Source: Saccoglossus kowalevskii (Eukaryota; Hemichordata; Enteropneusta; Harrimaniidae). From it: a DNA stretch of 34,542 nucleotides. This document shows, piece after piece, positions 22,120 to 33,185 of this stretch (positions are counted from its first letter, which is position 1; every line of letters begins with the position of its first letter). Position numbers and translations under genes: made by a program. The stretch is taken from NCBI RefSeq assembly GCF_000003605.2, contig NW_003141813.1, forward strand, positions 119,586 through 154,127, read 5' to 3'. Below the pieces are notes generated by a model. The model had not been told where the DNA came from. It did no database searches and saw only the letters and a list, made by a program, of their open reading frames with translations.

Positions 22120-22804
22120 TTTAATACAAATACAAAAAGCCAGCGAGTGCATTAATGCAGCCCGTGCTGACACCATAGCAGATATTTTGGGTGAGTTAGA
22201 TATGCTTTTTGGCGAAATTGGGACGGTTGGCATTGCGAAACGAAATTTCTTTAGCGCTGAACAAGAAGTCAGGGAATCGGCACCCATGTATGGAATGCGT
22301 TTACGAAGACTTTTACGAGCCATCCAGAATTGCGAAAACGTAACAAGTGACCAGGTTGACAGTTTGATGAGACAATGATTTTACGATGGTCTCCTACCAG
22401 GTGAGGTGCGTACTAATTTGATCCATATGGTGGAACGTGGGGCGACTTATAAAAAGTTATTTACGACCGCCAGACGCGTAGAAGAAGAAATAAAAGGGCG
22501 CACTGAACAGTTGGTTTCTGCGTTGACAAAGAAAGGACGTGGCCATGCGTCAAGGGGTGGAGACCCAGGACAGACGAGAGACCATGCTCAACCAGGTAAC
22601 GTAGTTAATGACAAGGATATGATCATGAAGATGACAGATGCCCTGGAACAGATGACTACAGAACTCCATGGTGTCAGAGGGGAGTTCAAAAAGCTGGAAC
22701 AAAGAAATGAGAGGAAACTGCAGGAACTCCAACAGCAAATGGTAGGACTGCAGGTGTCAACAGTGGATTGGGGAGTAGTAACGAATGCACGAGAAGTAAT
22801 GTGA
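22120..22804 (+). pseudogene. gag: gag (capsid part) of the second gypsy element
   Basis: One frame from about 22120 to 22804 with a single TGA at 22376-22378. It contains LGELDMLFGEIGTVGIAKRN, then ESAPMYGMRLRRLLRAIQN, then after the stop FYDGLLPGEVRTNLIHMVER and a charged, coiled-coil-like C-terminal part (GVRGEFKKLEQRNERKLQEL). This resembles the capsid of gypsy-like Gag proteins related to the PNMA type; that is an inference from pattern. The N-terminal part expected before LGELDML is absent or replaced by AT-rich sequence. The following zinc-knuckle frame overlaps its end. Confidence 0.72.
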
Positions 22805-23124
22805 TGACGCACAGTGAACCTAGTCGTCCGACCATTCCGAGTTCAAGGCCTACCGCTCAGCGTCAGATTAATCGCATAGACCAATCTTCAGATGGTGCCC
22901 AGTGCTTTAATTGTCAAGGATATGGACATATAGCCAGGGACTGCATCCGACCCTGTAACAGATGTCGTGAGCGGGACCACTCAGCACAGGATTGTCCTGT
23001 TCGATCAAGGTACAAAATGGGTCAAAGTGCAAAAAGTGAATCATTCCAGTCGAAAGCTCATGCAGCACAGATTAGCGGCCTCCCAGTTGACGATCGATTG
23101 TTGGGACCAGCTATGCCATTGTAG
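22768..23124 (+). CDS. gag: Nucleocapsid part with two CCHC zinc knuckles, second gypsy element
   Basis: 118 codons in a frame shifted from the capsid part, overlapping it by 37 bases. It holds two perfect C-X2-C-X4-H-X4-C knuckles: CFNCQGYGHIARDC and CNRCRERDHSAQDC. Such knuckles bind and package element RNA. The start codon is uncertain; as Gag is normally continuous, the frame change may be decay or a shift site. Directly followed by the protease frame. Confidence 0.8.
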   Translation: MGSSNECTRSNVMTHSEPSRPTIPSSRPTAQRQINRIDQSSDGAQCFNCQGYGHIARDCIRPCNRCRERDHSAQDCPVRSRYKMGQSAKSESFQSKAHAAQISGLPVDDRLLGPAMPL

Positions 23125-23129
23125 ACGGT

Positions 23130-23453
23130 GTGAAGGTATTGGCGCAGATTGATACTGGGGCAAATATGACTATGATTTCAAGTTTTTATTATCATGATAA
23201 ATTAACTCATATACCTCTTTCTCCATTACAGGAAGAATTGCAGATTCGAGGAGTGACTGGTGCCTGCTTGGAGTTTGAGGGCGTGATTTTAGTGAAAGTC
23301 GCATTTCCACGAAAAGTGTTTGGCGATCAGAGCGAAGAAAACATCATCGCTGTAATGTCCAAAGACACTGAGTATTCAGAGCACGTACCTGTAATAGCAG
23401 GGATGAGTTGGTTGAAGAGATATGGACGTATAATGCCAGGCAGCAGGCGATGA
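23130..23453 (+). CDS. pol: Aspartic protease, second gypsy element
   Basis: 107 codons with the active-site motif AQIDTGANMTMIS near the start and VPVIAGMSWLKRYGRI near the end, the hydrophobic ILG-like block of retropepsins. Length fits a single protease domain. It ends in a stop at 23451-23453; the RT frame follows five bases later in another frame, probably through an indel, since ILGMDWL-type blocks are normally followed by linker sequence in the same frame. Confidence 0.8.
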   Translation: MKVLAQIDTGANMTMISSFYYHDKLTHIPLSPLQEELQIRGVTGACLEFEGVILVKVAFPRKVFGDQSEENIIAVMSKDTEYSEHVPVIAGMSWLKRYGRIMPGSRR

Positions 23454-23457
23454 CGAG

Positions 23458-25395
23458 GTGCAGCAGGTGATGGCGCAGACTAAGCTGATGAATTCTTTCG
23501 TTGGGCTTGATGGAAATCTGGGACACATTCGAACTGATCTAACAAGAACACAGATTGTGCTACCGAATACCGCGGTTCAGATTCCGGCTAAGACAAGGCC
23601 TATTGGACACTGTTTAGAAGTCGTTGTGGAATCGGAATTGATGTCTGGACCTGCTAAACCGCGGGAACTCGCGCCAATGGTGACGATAGCAAAGTGTGGT
23701 GCTAGAAAGACTACACTTCCAGTGGTGGTAGCAAATACAACTTCCCGACCGATTGCGATAAGACCAGGAGTGGTGATTGGTGCTGTACACATGGCCGCAG
23801 CTGTAGAGACCGAACCACTGATGAACCTTACAACCGCCAAGACAGGCGTTGAATCACTCGATAAGCGGATTTTAAGGGTGGGTGTACTAAATTTCGATAT
23901 TACTGGTTCTCCTATCGATTCAAACCAAGTCAGTGAGGTGAGTGACATGTTAGAACGTAATCAGGCTTCATTCTCGAAATCCGACACCGATTTGGGACAC
24001 TGTACCATCTTCCAACATGAAATTAACTTGCGAGACGAAAAGCCTGTGAAACAAGCTTTTAGATGCATACCTCGAGCTCTGTACGATGAAGTACGTGAAC
24101 AAATTCGTGTCATGTTAGAAGCTAAGGTTATCCGTGAATCAAATAGCCCGTGGTCCTCTCCATTAGTGCTCGTAAAGAAAAAGGATGGCACTACTCGAAT
24201 TTGCGTCAACTACAGACGATTGAATACGCAGACAATCCCCGATGCATATGCCTTGCCCCGGATAGAGGAGGGAATGGACTTGCTCCAGGGAGCAAACTGG
24301 TCCTCTACCATAGACCTTAAAAGTGGTTTTTGGCAAATAGTGATGAGGGAGCGAGATGTGTCGAAGACCGCTTTCGCTACTCCTTTTGGATTTTACGAGT
24401 ATTTAACCACTCCTATGGGGCTTATGAACGCCGGAGCCACTTGCCAACGTGCGATAGAAAAGGCACTGGGAAGCTATAACATGACGATATGCCAGGCCTA
24501 TTATGACGATGTGATTGTTTTTTCCGAGACTTTCAATGAACATATTGAGCGACTGGAGAAGGTTTTGCAACGTTTGTGTGATGCGGACCTTAAGATCAAA
24601 CACACGAAATGTCAACTGTTTTCCGACCGTGTGAAATACTTAGGGCACATTGTATCTAGGAATAAGACTGAAGCTTTGAGAAGTTGGCCAGTTTCTACTT
24701 CAGTTCATGAACTACATACGTTTCTGGGTTTCACAGGCTATTACCGACGTTTCATACCAGGTTACTCCAGTATTGCTAAACCCCTACACGGACTTACTGC
24801 AGAACAACCAACAAAGACCTGACGATTCGAACGAGGTAAGATTCCACCTTACATATGGACAATCAAATGCCAAAATGCCTTTGACACGCTTATTGAGCGA
24901 CTTTGTACCCCACCAGCATTAGCGTACGTGAACTACCAACGACCGTTCGAATTGCACACTGACGCGAGTCTCTTGGGAATTGGTGCGGCACTTTACCAAA
25001 CCCATATTGAAGATGGCAAGGAGCCACTACGACCTATCGCTTATGCGAGTAGAAGTTTGTCAGCAAGCGAGAAAAATTACCCGGCTCACAAGTTGGAATT
25101 TCTCGTCTTGAAGTGGGCCATTACGGAGAAATTTCGTGACTATTGCTATGGACACAAAGTAAAGGTTCTGACTGACAATAATCTTTTAATGTATGTAAAG
25201 ACTACTGCTAAACTGGATGCGACAGGGCAGAGGTGGATTGCAGCATTAGCGAATTTCGACTTTGACGTTTATTACAGGCCTGGAAGAAATAACATGCTGA
25301 TGCTCTTTCAAGACGGCCAAAACCTCGACCGACTCCTTTTTGAGAAGGCACAACAAGATTTATTAATACAACCCCTATCGATACTGACGAAATGA
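23458..25395 (+). pseudogene. pol: Reverse transcriptase and RNase H, second gypsy element
   Basis: A linker (23458-24000) is followed by RT: SPWSSPLVLVKKKDGTTRIC, VNYRRLN, DAYALPRI, STIDLKSGFWQI, FATPFGFYEY, GLMNAGATCQRAI, and the catalytic AYYDDVIVF with YYDD at 24499-24510, then KYLGHIVS and FLGFTGYYRRFI. A TGA at 24820-24822 interrupts the same frame, which then continues through the connection to RNase H (LHTDASLLGIGAALYQ, the LEFLVLKWAI glutamate, VLTDNNLLMY). Near 25293 an indel shifts the end: ADALSRRP is found in the next frame. All catalytic residues of RT and RNase H are present. It would make the element's cDNA but for the stop and shift. Confidence 0.92.
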
Positions 25396-27554
25396 AAGCG
25401 ATTAGACAACTGCATGAATCTAGCGATGAGAGTCCATGGATTGAGGCGATAGCGCATACTGCTCGAGCCATACCATCACAGTTGGAAGACCCACCATTAT
25501 ATCCTGGTGAGCGTACCTTGCCAACCATGACAGCAGGAGATTGGGTGCGAAGGCAGAACGAAGATGAAGATATCGCGAGGGTCATCAAATTGAAAAGAGA
25601 CGGACATACGCTGATGCGACAACAGAGATTGATGGAGAATCCATTAGTCCGACTGTATCTCCGTCAATGGGACAGATTATGCATTCGGGACGGAGTTTTA
25701 TGTAGAACTCGACAGAACCGTCATAACACTAAATATTATCAACTGGTTATGCCTCGTCAACTGAGAAAGACCGTTATGATGGGACACCACGATCATACAG
25801 GCCACCTAGGTGAAGACAGAGTCATCGACGCTGTTAGAAACCGTTATTACTGGCCTAACATGGTTATTGACGTGAAACGACATGTGCAGAAGTGTGCCAG
25901 ATGTTCTAGGAGAAAGGATCTGGCTGGCGCAAAGATTCAGGCACCAATGGAATCTATTGTTACCACCCAACCGTTAGAACTCGTCGCAATGGATTTCCTA
26001 ACATTAGAAGAGGCCAAAGGTGGGATAAGTAATGTCCTTGTTCTGACCGACCACTTCACAAAATTCGCTATGGCGATTCCTACAAAGAATCAGACCGCAA
26101 AAACAACCGCAAAACATCTCTACGAAGATTTCATTGTGCATTATGGTTGCCCTGCAAGAATCCACTCGGATCAAGGACGTAATTTTGAATCTCGCATTGT
26201 ACAGGAACTTTGTGCGATTCTGGGTATTGAAAAGAGTAGAACTACGCCGTATTACCCACAAGGCAATTCACAGTGCGAGCGAATGAATCAGACGTTATTG
26301 AATATGATGGGAACGTTAGAGAACGACCAGAAGCGAAACTGGAAGGCCTATTTGCCGACTTTAGTGCATGCATATAATTGCACTAAACATGATTCGACAG
26401 GGTACTCCCCTTATTATCTGATGTTTGGGAGGGAAGCTAGAACTGCGCTCGATGTTCAGTTTGGTATACAACCTGAAGATACTCAAAATGGTTCTTCTCT
26501 GACGAAATATATTGAGGATTTACGCGAACGTATGACATATGCTCAACAACTGGCTATTAAGTCACAGCGAAAGTCCCAGGATAAAAACAAGCTAAGGTAT
26601 GACGAAAAGATCCGTGATGCCATACTCAAAGAAGGTGATTGGGTTTTGATGCACAACGTGAAATTAAGGGGTAAAGTAAAGATTGCGGACAGATGGGAGG
26701 AATCTCCTTACCGTGTAATTCGAAGAATAAATCCCGATTCACCAGTGTATGTGATAAAATCCAAGAAGACTGGGAAGACTAGGACTGTTCACCGGAACTT
26801 GTTAAAACATTGTTTAGATGAGAGTTGTTATGAGTGTGACGAGAAAGCAGTTCGACCCAAAGTGACAAAGCCAAATTGTGAAAAGGTAATTACGAAGCCC
26901 AAGGTCAATGACCACATTGAATCGACAAGGACTGAGACAGAGTTGGGGGAGTATTTGGTGGTTCAACCAATGACTGTGCATGACCTAAATTATCCGGTGT
27001 TTTCGCCTAGATCCAAGGGCGATGTTCTAGGACCTGCTCCAGTGAACGAGGGTTTGAGTTCAAGAATGAATGGGTCTAATGACGAATTGTCAGTTTTGGC
27101 TGGAACCACACCTGACAGTGTTACGACTGAGACCATTGAATCAAGTAGCAGTAGACCGACGCGCAGCGTTAACGATGCACAGATTCAGACTGAGTCTTCC
27201 GACGAGTCTGAACAGCCAGATGGTGATGAGTCAACTGCAGTGAGATATGATGCCTCTGATGAAACCGAAGCAGACAACGATGTTTTGTTTCAGCGTGAGA
27301 AGGACAGATGCGACAGACGTGAAAGAACTTTACCGAGAAAATCTAGACGTAGTCGGAACCCACCAGATCGTTTTGGTGAATGGGTAAAAGCTACTAGATG
27401 TGAGGTGCTTGATGCGTCTGCAAGCCGAGATGTCCAGAGTGTGGATAAGCCGGTGAAGTATGGTGGGACAAGTATTGGAAGGTATTTTGTAGGTTGGTTG
27501 CCACACTCAGCCAGAACGCCAGTTTTCCAAGTTAATAATGGCATGGTTTTTTAA
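25392..27554 (+). CDS. pol: Integrase with GPY-like module and long tail, second gypsy element
   Basis: 720 codons without a break. Zinc-binding HHCC: HHDHTGHLGEDRVIDAVRN, YYWPNM, KCARCSRRKD (about residues 130-180). Catalytic core: AMDFLTL (first Asp), RIHSDQGRNF (second Asp), QCERMNQTLL (Glu), with exactly 35 residues between the second Asp and Glu, a perfect DD35E. Then NCTKHDSTGYSPYYLMFGRE, a GPY-like module (GDWVLMHNVKLRG ... TRTVHRNLLKHC), and an acidic/serine-rich tail ending with RRSRNPPDRFGEWV. The frame is open upstream too except for one stop near 25337, so the ATG at 25392 is only the first after that. The length includes the RNase H-IN linker. The integrase could be enzymatically intact; expression is unproven. 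Confidence 0.92.
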   Translation: MKAIRQLHESSDESPWIEAIAHTARAIPSQLEDPPLYPGERTLPTMTAGDWVRRQNEDEDIARVIKLKRDGHTLMRQQRLMENPLVRLYLRQWDRLCIRDGVLCRTRQNRHNTKYYQLVMPRQLRKTVMMGHHDHTGHLGEDRVIDAVRNRYYWPNMVIDVKRHVQKCARCSRRKDLAGAKIQAPMESIVTTQPLELVAMDFLTLEEAKGGISNVLVLTDHFTKFAMAIPTKNQTAKTTAKHLYEDFIVHYGCPARIHSDQGRNFESRIVQELCAILGIEKSRTTPYYPQGNSQCERMNQTLLNMMGTLENDQKRNWKAYLPTLVHAYNCTKHDSTGYSPYYLMFGREARTALDVQFGIQPEDTQNGSSLTKYIEDLRERMTYAQQLAIKSQRKSQDKNKLRYDEKIRDAILKEGDWVLMHNVKLRGKVKIADRWEESPYRVIRRINPDSPVYVIKSKKTGKTRTVHRNLLKHCLDESCYECDEKAVRPKVTKPNCEKVITKPKVNDHIESTRTETELGEYLVVQPMTVHDLNYPVFSPRSKGDVLGPAPVNEGLSSRMNGSNDELSVLAGTTPDSVTTETIESSSSRPTRSVNDAQIQTESSDESEQPDGDESTAVRYDASDETEADNDVLFQREKDRCDRRERTLPRKSRRSRNPPDRFGEWVKATRCEVLDASASRDVQSVDKPVKYGGTSIGRYFVGWLPHSARTPVFQVNNGMVF

Positions 27555-29040
27555 GATTGTGTCAGAAGAAACTTTTATTACAAATTTGAGCTAAATAATG
27601 TACATATGTTATGTTTTATTTTGCAGACGATACGAAACGTTAAGTTTGGCCGACGCTGAAGAATTATGTCGGAAGAAATGTTGACTGGTGGATTTGAATT
27701 GGAAAATTAGTCAGTGATAGCCTCGCATAAAGTTCCGGGTATGTGCGATTAATTGTCGTGTTTTGCAATAGGAACGGGCGTGATGACCGACGGAAAACTC
27801 ATTCTTTTCAACGCAGTCGCATTTAGGATTCACCCACGTGCATCTTATAGCGAGCATGTGCGTTTGCGATTGGAATGGCATTTCGGGATGCTGTGATGAC
27901 AGTATGCGACCTGCGATATTGCGTTCTGCATTTAGCCACTTGGGGAAATGTGAAACAGCATTAAATTTTACTACTTTTTATTATTTTAGTTTATCGATAT
28001 GTATTTTTTGCTTGATATTTATTTACTTGGTCTTGTTTCCGAGCTGCATTACAATTAAAATGTATTTTGATAGTTTTAGGAGATTTCTCATTAGCATAGT
28101 TGCGTGACAAAACAACCGGAAGTTGATATGCATGATGGGACCATGAGGTCTGAGGGAGCGCCTATTTCAAGATGTCAGACTGACAGCAACTATTTTCTGA
28201 CGCGACGCAGATTGAACCACCCTGAACTTTGCCGAAGTCGACGTGACGTTTGGTCAGTGAACACTGATTACTTTGTGGCTGGTTCATGACGTGAAATCAT
28301 CACGAACTCTTGCGAATCTGCAAACTATTGTTTTAACGGCGAATCGTCCACGTCCGTGCTGTTCTTACTTTATCGTGTGACTACTGAGTTAGAAGTTCGC
28401 CGAACGACGTGAAATCTGTAGCGACCTGACAGGGATTCCTTCACGGTCTGTGAGATCGATTGCCATCCTGAATTTGTGCAAATCCGGACACTAATCCGTC
28501 GAACTCAACCTGCACAACGCATCCGATGTTTAACAGCGATCGAGCCCAGCGTCTACCGTGAAATCTACGCAGCGAGCTGTCTCCTGATGACCGACTTCAC
28601 AGCGATCAACTGGGAACAACGTTCTACTGACTACTGGTTGTTTATACAAGACGATAATATGATTTACTGATAAGTACTTTTACGTAACATTGAATCATTG
28701 GCATTGAACTATTCTCATGTGCGATCACGCAATTTATGCAACGTAATAGGCGTTTGTAACTGTTATTGTTTATTATACTCATGTTGTTGGTGTTGAGTTG
28801 AATTTACAGTGAATCGATCGATCGATAGTCAGGGATTTATTCGAATTTTATTTTATTTTTTTATTAAATATCGATTTACTTCATTTACTTGTAAGATTGT
28901 CATTACTTTTAGGCCATCAGCCGAGCCCCTCGTAAATATTACTCTGTCGCGCTGTCAACCGAACTCAGTTTCGTGGTTAATGGGTTGTATCAATGGTTCT
29001 GAATTCTAAAACTGTTCTGGATAAATTTCCAGAATTTATT
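27555..29040. other. 3' non-coding part of the second gypsy element, possible LTR
   Basis: After the integrase stop, the sequence has noticeably more CpG than its surroundings, especially 28100-28620, and repeats CGTGAAATC three times (near 28290, 28408, 28557). This is where a 3' LTR is expected. No second copy exists in the window, so ends cannot be set. Small open frames here have no recognisable motif. Confidence 0.35.
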
Positions 29041-31257
29041 TGGTAACTAAAATCCGCGCGATTTCATTACGTTGACGTAATCACGTGTTACAAAGAGAAA
29101 ATACATGTTGGAGAACTTGCCTTGCACTGTTAGTGTTTTATTGTTTGCAGTCTGTAAGATACCACTTGTTCACAAATAACAAAATTAAAAAAGCTGCAGA
29201 CCTCACATCTATATATTTTTGAATTGGCCAGTCAATTTTCCACATACAAAATACACATAATATTTCTATTTAATTTATTTTATTTTATAATATTTTCACT
29301 GAAATCTTTAAAATAAATTTACCATATACAAATTAGTTTTTTTGACATCACTTCATTTTAATATTTTACAATCCATATCCTTATATTTGAATCTGTTTCA
29401 AGACATTTGAAAAAAAATATTTTAGAAACATAACAATACAACGACTAGATTTGGTGTCACAGTTTGCTCCCAATTCATATTGGAATATTGCCAACATTAA
29501 TTAATAAAGCTTGTTCAGAATACCATTTATTCACGGCATTATATTCAGTGGCTAGTTCTCAGGATCTACAACAGTAATAAATAAACATAAATCATTTTGA
29601 TGCCATGTTTTTAGAAGACACCGCCATATAAAATTTTGATTTGGACCATACCATTTCAAGCTGCAGGGTGTTCAAACAATGACTAAACAACCAATGAATA
29701 CATCTTTCACCCACCACAAAAATGGTAGCCATAATTGAACAACCAAGAAAGCAACAAATATCAGGCTGCACCCTGAAAACAACGAGATAGCACATCTCAA
29801 CTAGTCCTAACAAACAAGAAATCCTCCACAGCTTCCAATACAACCTACAGCATTAATGGTTCCTTTACTCATTTGCATCTATGTACAACACGCTTAGCCA
29901 ATAAATGCATCTGGCTCATTAAACTTTTGACTCATTCTAATTATTGTGAGGGCGCTATGTACTGAGGAATCTTTTAAAAGAATTAAACAGATATATTTAT
30001 ATTACTTGTGCAAAGATATATATATATTATATATATATTACTTGTGCAAAGATTAATATCATCTGAAACAACAACTTATTTCATACTCCTTGAAATGATA
30101 CAATACTATGAACGCTCATGCCTTATTCACTTGTAACAAACCAAGACCAAGCGATTGGAAAATTATCTAAACGCCAGACTGGGCACAACAACGAACTCCC
30201 CTTATATATTATAGTTTGTGGCACATTAAGCTAACATAATCATAAACATTTTTATATTTGGAATGCTCACTTGTAAGACTATCTTAGGATATCCTCACCC
30301 AAGTACAATCTAATCATGTGCAAGTAAGCATATCAGTATAGTCAGTTCATTTCCTGGTAAAAGTTGGTTTTCACAAAAAGACCAAAAACACACAAGCAGC
30401 CATATAGACGACATAATGTCCAATATACAGGAAACGGGTGATGTAGCATCAAACACTTGACTCTGGCGCTGTTCACGTGTTATCTTGCTTGTTTTGGGTG
30501 ACATGGATACGGGTTTCAATGACGGAGACAGACTGGCGGTAAAAAACATATTTTCCGTTTATTTCTGCAGATTGGCCATGAACGCGTCTTCCTACTTGTC
30601 AGTGGTCGATATTATTTACAAAAGTGCTGCCAATGAAGTCAGACCTGTTTAACGCCTTACTAGCGCCCGCCGCCTTTTACACTAGTCCGTTCATACACGG
30701 AACTTGATATTTTATTTTACAATTTAAGTTGCTTTTTAATGACATATTTTAAGAAATATTGTTAAATGAGTGAACTATTAACACCATACATATACAATTG
30801 AATCTACAAAACAGCAGAAACTGACACATAATAACGATTATAACATTTATGTTTAAAGTTTGAAGTTTTAGGGTCAGTTTATTTCTACAATTTGTCTAGC
30901 TTTCATTTATCATGATTTAGTAAATAAATCACTGAAACGACTTATTATATCCGTAAAATACGTGACGACGGACGAAACCTTCCGACACTCTTTACAAGAT
31001 ATGTGTCAGATCGGTATAGAGAGAACGCTGACCTAGGGTGCAGAAACATGATCATTGATCCAAACTTCAAGCACGGAAAGAAAGCGGGGGAGTCGTCACC
31101 TGGGCATGCGTCAGATGGCCATAGCGTGTCACTTTTTACAAACAAGCGTCTACCCATGAGCCTTTGCGTTTTTAGCATGCGCTGCTATCGTCGTTTGGGA
31201 CTCAATTCCTGTGCGTGCGCAAGTGGCGACCCCTCCGCTTTAATATACCACGAAGTG
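29041..31257. other. AT-rich non-coding region
   Basis: No gene can be supported. A (TA)n stretch flanked by the direct repeat ATTACTTGTGCAAAGAT lies at about 30001-30053. Around 30310-30549 (- strand) there is a 79-codon frame described separately. A CpG-richer stretch covers 30960-31250, with overlapping open frames on both strands and no recognisable domain. Confidence 0.4.
30310..30549 (-). CDS. Small open frame, possible first exon, unidentified
   Basis: 79 codons on the - strand. An inner ATG gives MSPKTSKITREQRQSQVF followed by a hydrophobic stretch (CILDIMSSIWLLVCFW) that could be a membrane segment. It has a protein-like composition and lies beside a CpG-richer region, so it might be a 5' exon of a gene running to lower coordinates, but no clear donor or further exon was found. 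I do not recognise the family. Confidence 0.2.
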   Translation of the reverse strand: MFFTASLSPSLKPVSMSPKTSKITREQRQSQVFDATSPVSCILDIMSSIWLLVCFWSFCENQLLPGNELTILICLLAHD

Positions 31258-31540
31258 ATAGGATAAGAAACGTATGGGTTAGGGATCAAACGAAAGTTGT
31301 ATACATCAAAACCAAGACAAAATCATTGAAGTGGGAGTGGACAGGTTACATGGGAAGGGTGATATATAACCGATGGGAAAAATGGTGAACAGAATGGACA
31401 CCGCATGAAAGGAAGCGTGGGAGAGGAAGACCGAAAATGGAGAAACGAAATAGAAGAAATAACATCAGGGGTCATGAATTTGTTGATAAGAACTGGAGAT
31501 TCATGTTCTGGGGCCGAAAAATACATATATGACTTGCATA
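31258..31540 (+). pseudogene. LINE C-terminal relic (RTE-like endonuclease/RT tail)
   Basis: The + strand reads RIRNVWVRDQTKVV, then KSLKWEWTGYMGRVIYNRWE, a stop, then TEWTPHERKRGRGRPKM and, in a shifted frame, WRNEIEEITSGVMNLL. This follows the well-known C-terminal pattern of RTE/CR1-type LINE polyproteins (KWxWAGHxAR ... RW ... EW.P...KRGRGRPxxRWxD). RT and endonuclease domains are not seen, so it is a 3' fragment. One stop and one frameshift. Confidence 0.78.
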
Positions 31541-32990
31541 CATTTTAATAATATATTCGACACTCCTGCTGTACTGTACTGTAATAATTGTCGTTGATGG
31601 CGCCAAACTTATTCGCGTGTAGGGAAGGACTAAATAATATCGGCTTGTACACGCTTCATCTTACGAGACAACTAAGTCATACGTCGATAGAGGGCGCGTA
31701 ACTAATTTTCAAATGTTGGTGTATGTCATTTTAAAATAGCTATTCCAGGCACAACTATACTAGCTATGCTAGGGCGTTCCTCTAGCAACCAAGCCGATGC
31801 CTATAACAACTCACCCGAAAATAGGATTTCTGAAAAATGTTAATAGAGTTGCCGCTATACTGAATATAAAATACGTGTTTTGACACCTAGCAACACATTG
31901 CAACTCGTTCAAAATTAGATATATTAATAAGTTCTTGACCAATATACATTATACTTGAACTATACACGGACAAACTATGTGCGGACAGTTTGTTTGGTGG
32001 CGTGTCTCATATTTCATAAGTAGGGTAATTAGTAACTTCAGTTAGATGTTCTTTTCACCGCTTCAACTTCGTTTTGTATGTAATTCATCACAAGATGAAT
32101 AGATGGGAATAGATGCTAAACAGTTTTCGGTGAATATATCTACTAGCGGAAGTATTTTACTTTCAGTCCCAGTAAAAGGTTTTATTCACTGCATGTTTAT
32201 CAGTTCAAATACATATCTTTAGGCATGTGGGTTTGTGTTTTGCAGTCCACTAATTAGAAAGAGTAGTAACTTGTTGGTCACATTACTGTTGAGACAAATA
32301 ATGCGTACAGTGTGCCAAAAGTCTTTTGTTTTACAACGTTTTCATGTTTATTTCTGGAATATATGGTTTTGAAAATTACATATAATAAAGTAAGCAATTG
32401 AGATATATTTGTTTTTTATGGGCGTTTACCAGAACCTCGCCCCCCAAAAGGCCTGCTGACTACAGTTAGCGTTCTCGCATCCGTGCTTGATCCAACAGTA
32501 AGCTCATGATGGAAGCTTAATCCATTGTAAAATAGAAAAATGTGTGTTGTCGCAATATTAGAGGGTATTGGTTCGGAGGGTGCAGCAGACAGCTGAGGGC
32601 GGTGAACGGCTCGTCTTTTAGCTCCACATATATGTGAAGCGTGTCATTAATAAATTCCTGTCTGCAGTTTTTATTATTTTTAGTAAATTATATAAAAAGA
32701 ACTAAATATATGTAAGAAGCATGTCACTTGATGTGATGTTTACTGGTACCAGCAATCCACAGTGCAGTTTAAAATAGACATAGAAAAATATTGACTGAAT
32801 TCTTGTCTACATTTCAGAAGACCGGGAATAAAACGGGTCTGAGTGTTGTTCTGTATGGTTTGGTTTTCTGACAATTTCGACTCAAAGAAGACTTCATGAA
32901 TAAAATACAACTAGTAGACTTTTTTGTTGGGATTTCGTCTTTTTTGCAATTCTCCCAAAACGCAGAGATGCTTTATAATTACATTATTGT
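31541..32990. other. AT-rich non-coding region
   Basis: No coding motif on either strand. It contains the first copy (about 32710-32930) of a diverged local duplication whose second copy is at about 33186-33370. Confidence 0.45.
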
Positions 32991-32992
32991 GA

Positions 32993-33087
32993 TGATATGT
33001 GACATGTGTGACTAAGCATGTGATATGTGAATAAGAATGTAACATGTAAATAAGCATGTGGCATGTGAATAAGCATGTGACCTAGAT
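32993..33087. repeat. 19-bp tandem repeat
   Basis: Units beginning (A/C)TAAGCATGTG start at 33012, 33031, 33050 and 33069, exactly 19 bases apart, with weaker sequence before. A further copy of AATAAGCATGTGACCTAGAT follows near 33097. Confidence 0.85.
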
Positions 33088-33185
33088 ACATAATATAATA
33101 AGCATGTGACCTAGATACAGGGTGTTGCATGGGAGAGTGCAGAAAAGAGAATATTATAGGGAAGGCCCCCTTGCTGACCTAGATG

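Larger units (their letters stand above)
22120..27554 (+). mobile_element. Second Ty3/gypsy element, 5'-truncated, coding part mostly preserved
   Basis: Order on the + strand: gag, two CCHC knuckles, protease, RT, RNase H, integrase with GPY-like tail. RT precedes integrase, so Ty3/gypsy. It differs from the first element in Gag type, lacks a chromodomain and env, and ends in a long charged tail. Damage by direct reading: one stop in gag (22376), frame changes gag/knuckle, knuckle/protease and protease/RT (some may be natural), a TGA at 24820, and one indel near 25293 plus a stop near 25337. No LTR pair was found; the N-terminal Gag is missing. It is much better preserved than the first element. 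Confidence 0.88.

Noticed and set aside
22804..23458. Programmed frameshifts between gag, knuckle, protease and RT of the second element
   Set aside because: There are too many frame changes for one programmed site and no clear slippery heptamer was found; at least most are decay.
23577..24615. Long - strand frames opposite RT
   Set aside because: Shadows of a well-supported + strand RT.
31003..31266. Overlapping open frames on both strands in a CpG-richer block
   Set aside because: Neither frame shows a recognisable motif or splice context. The openness on both strands follows from composition.
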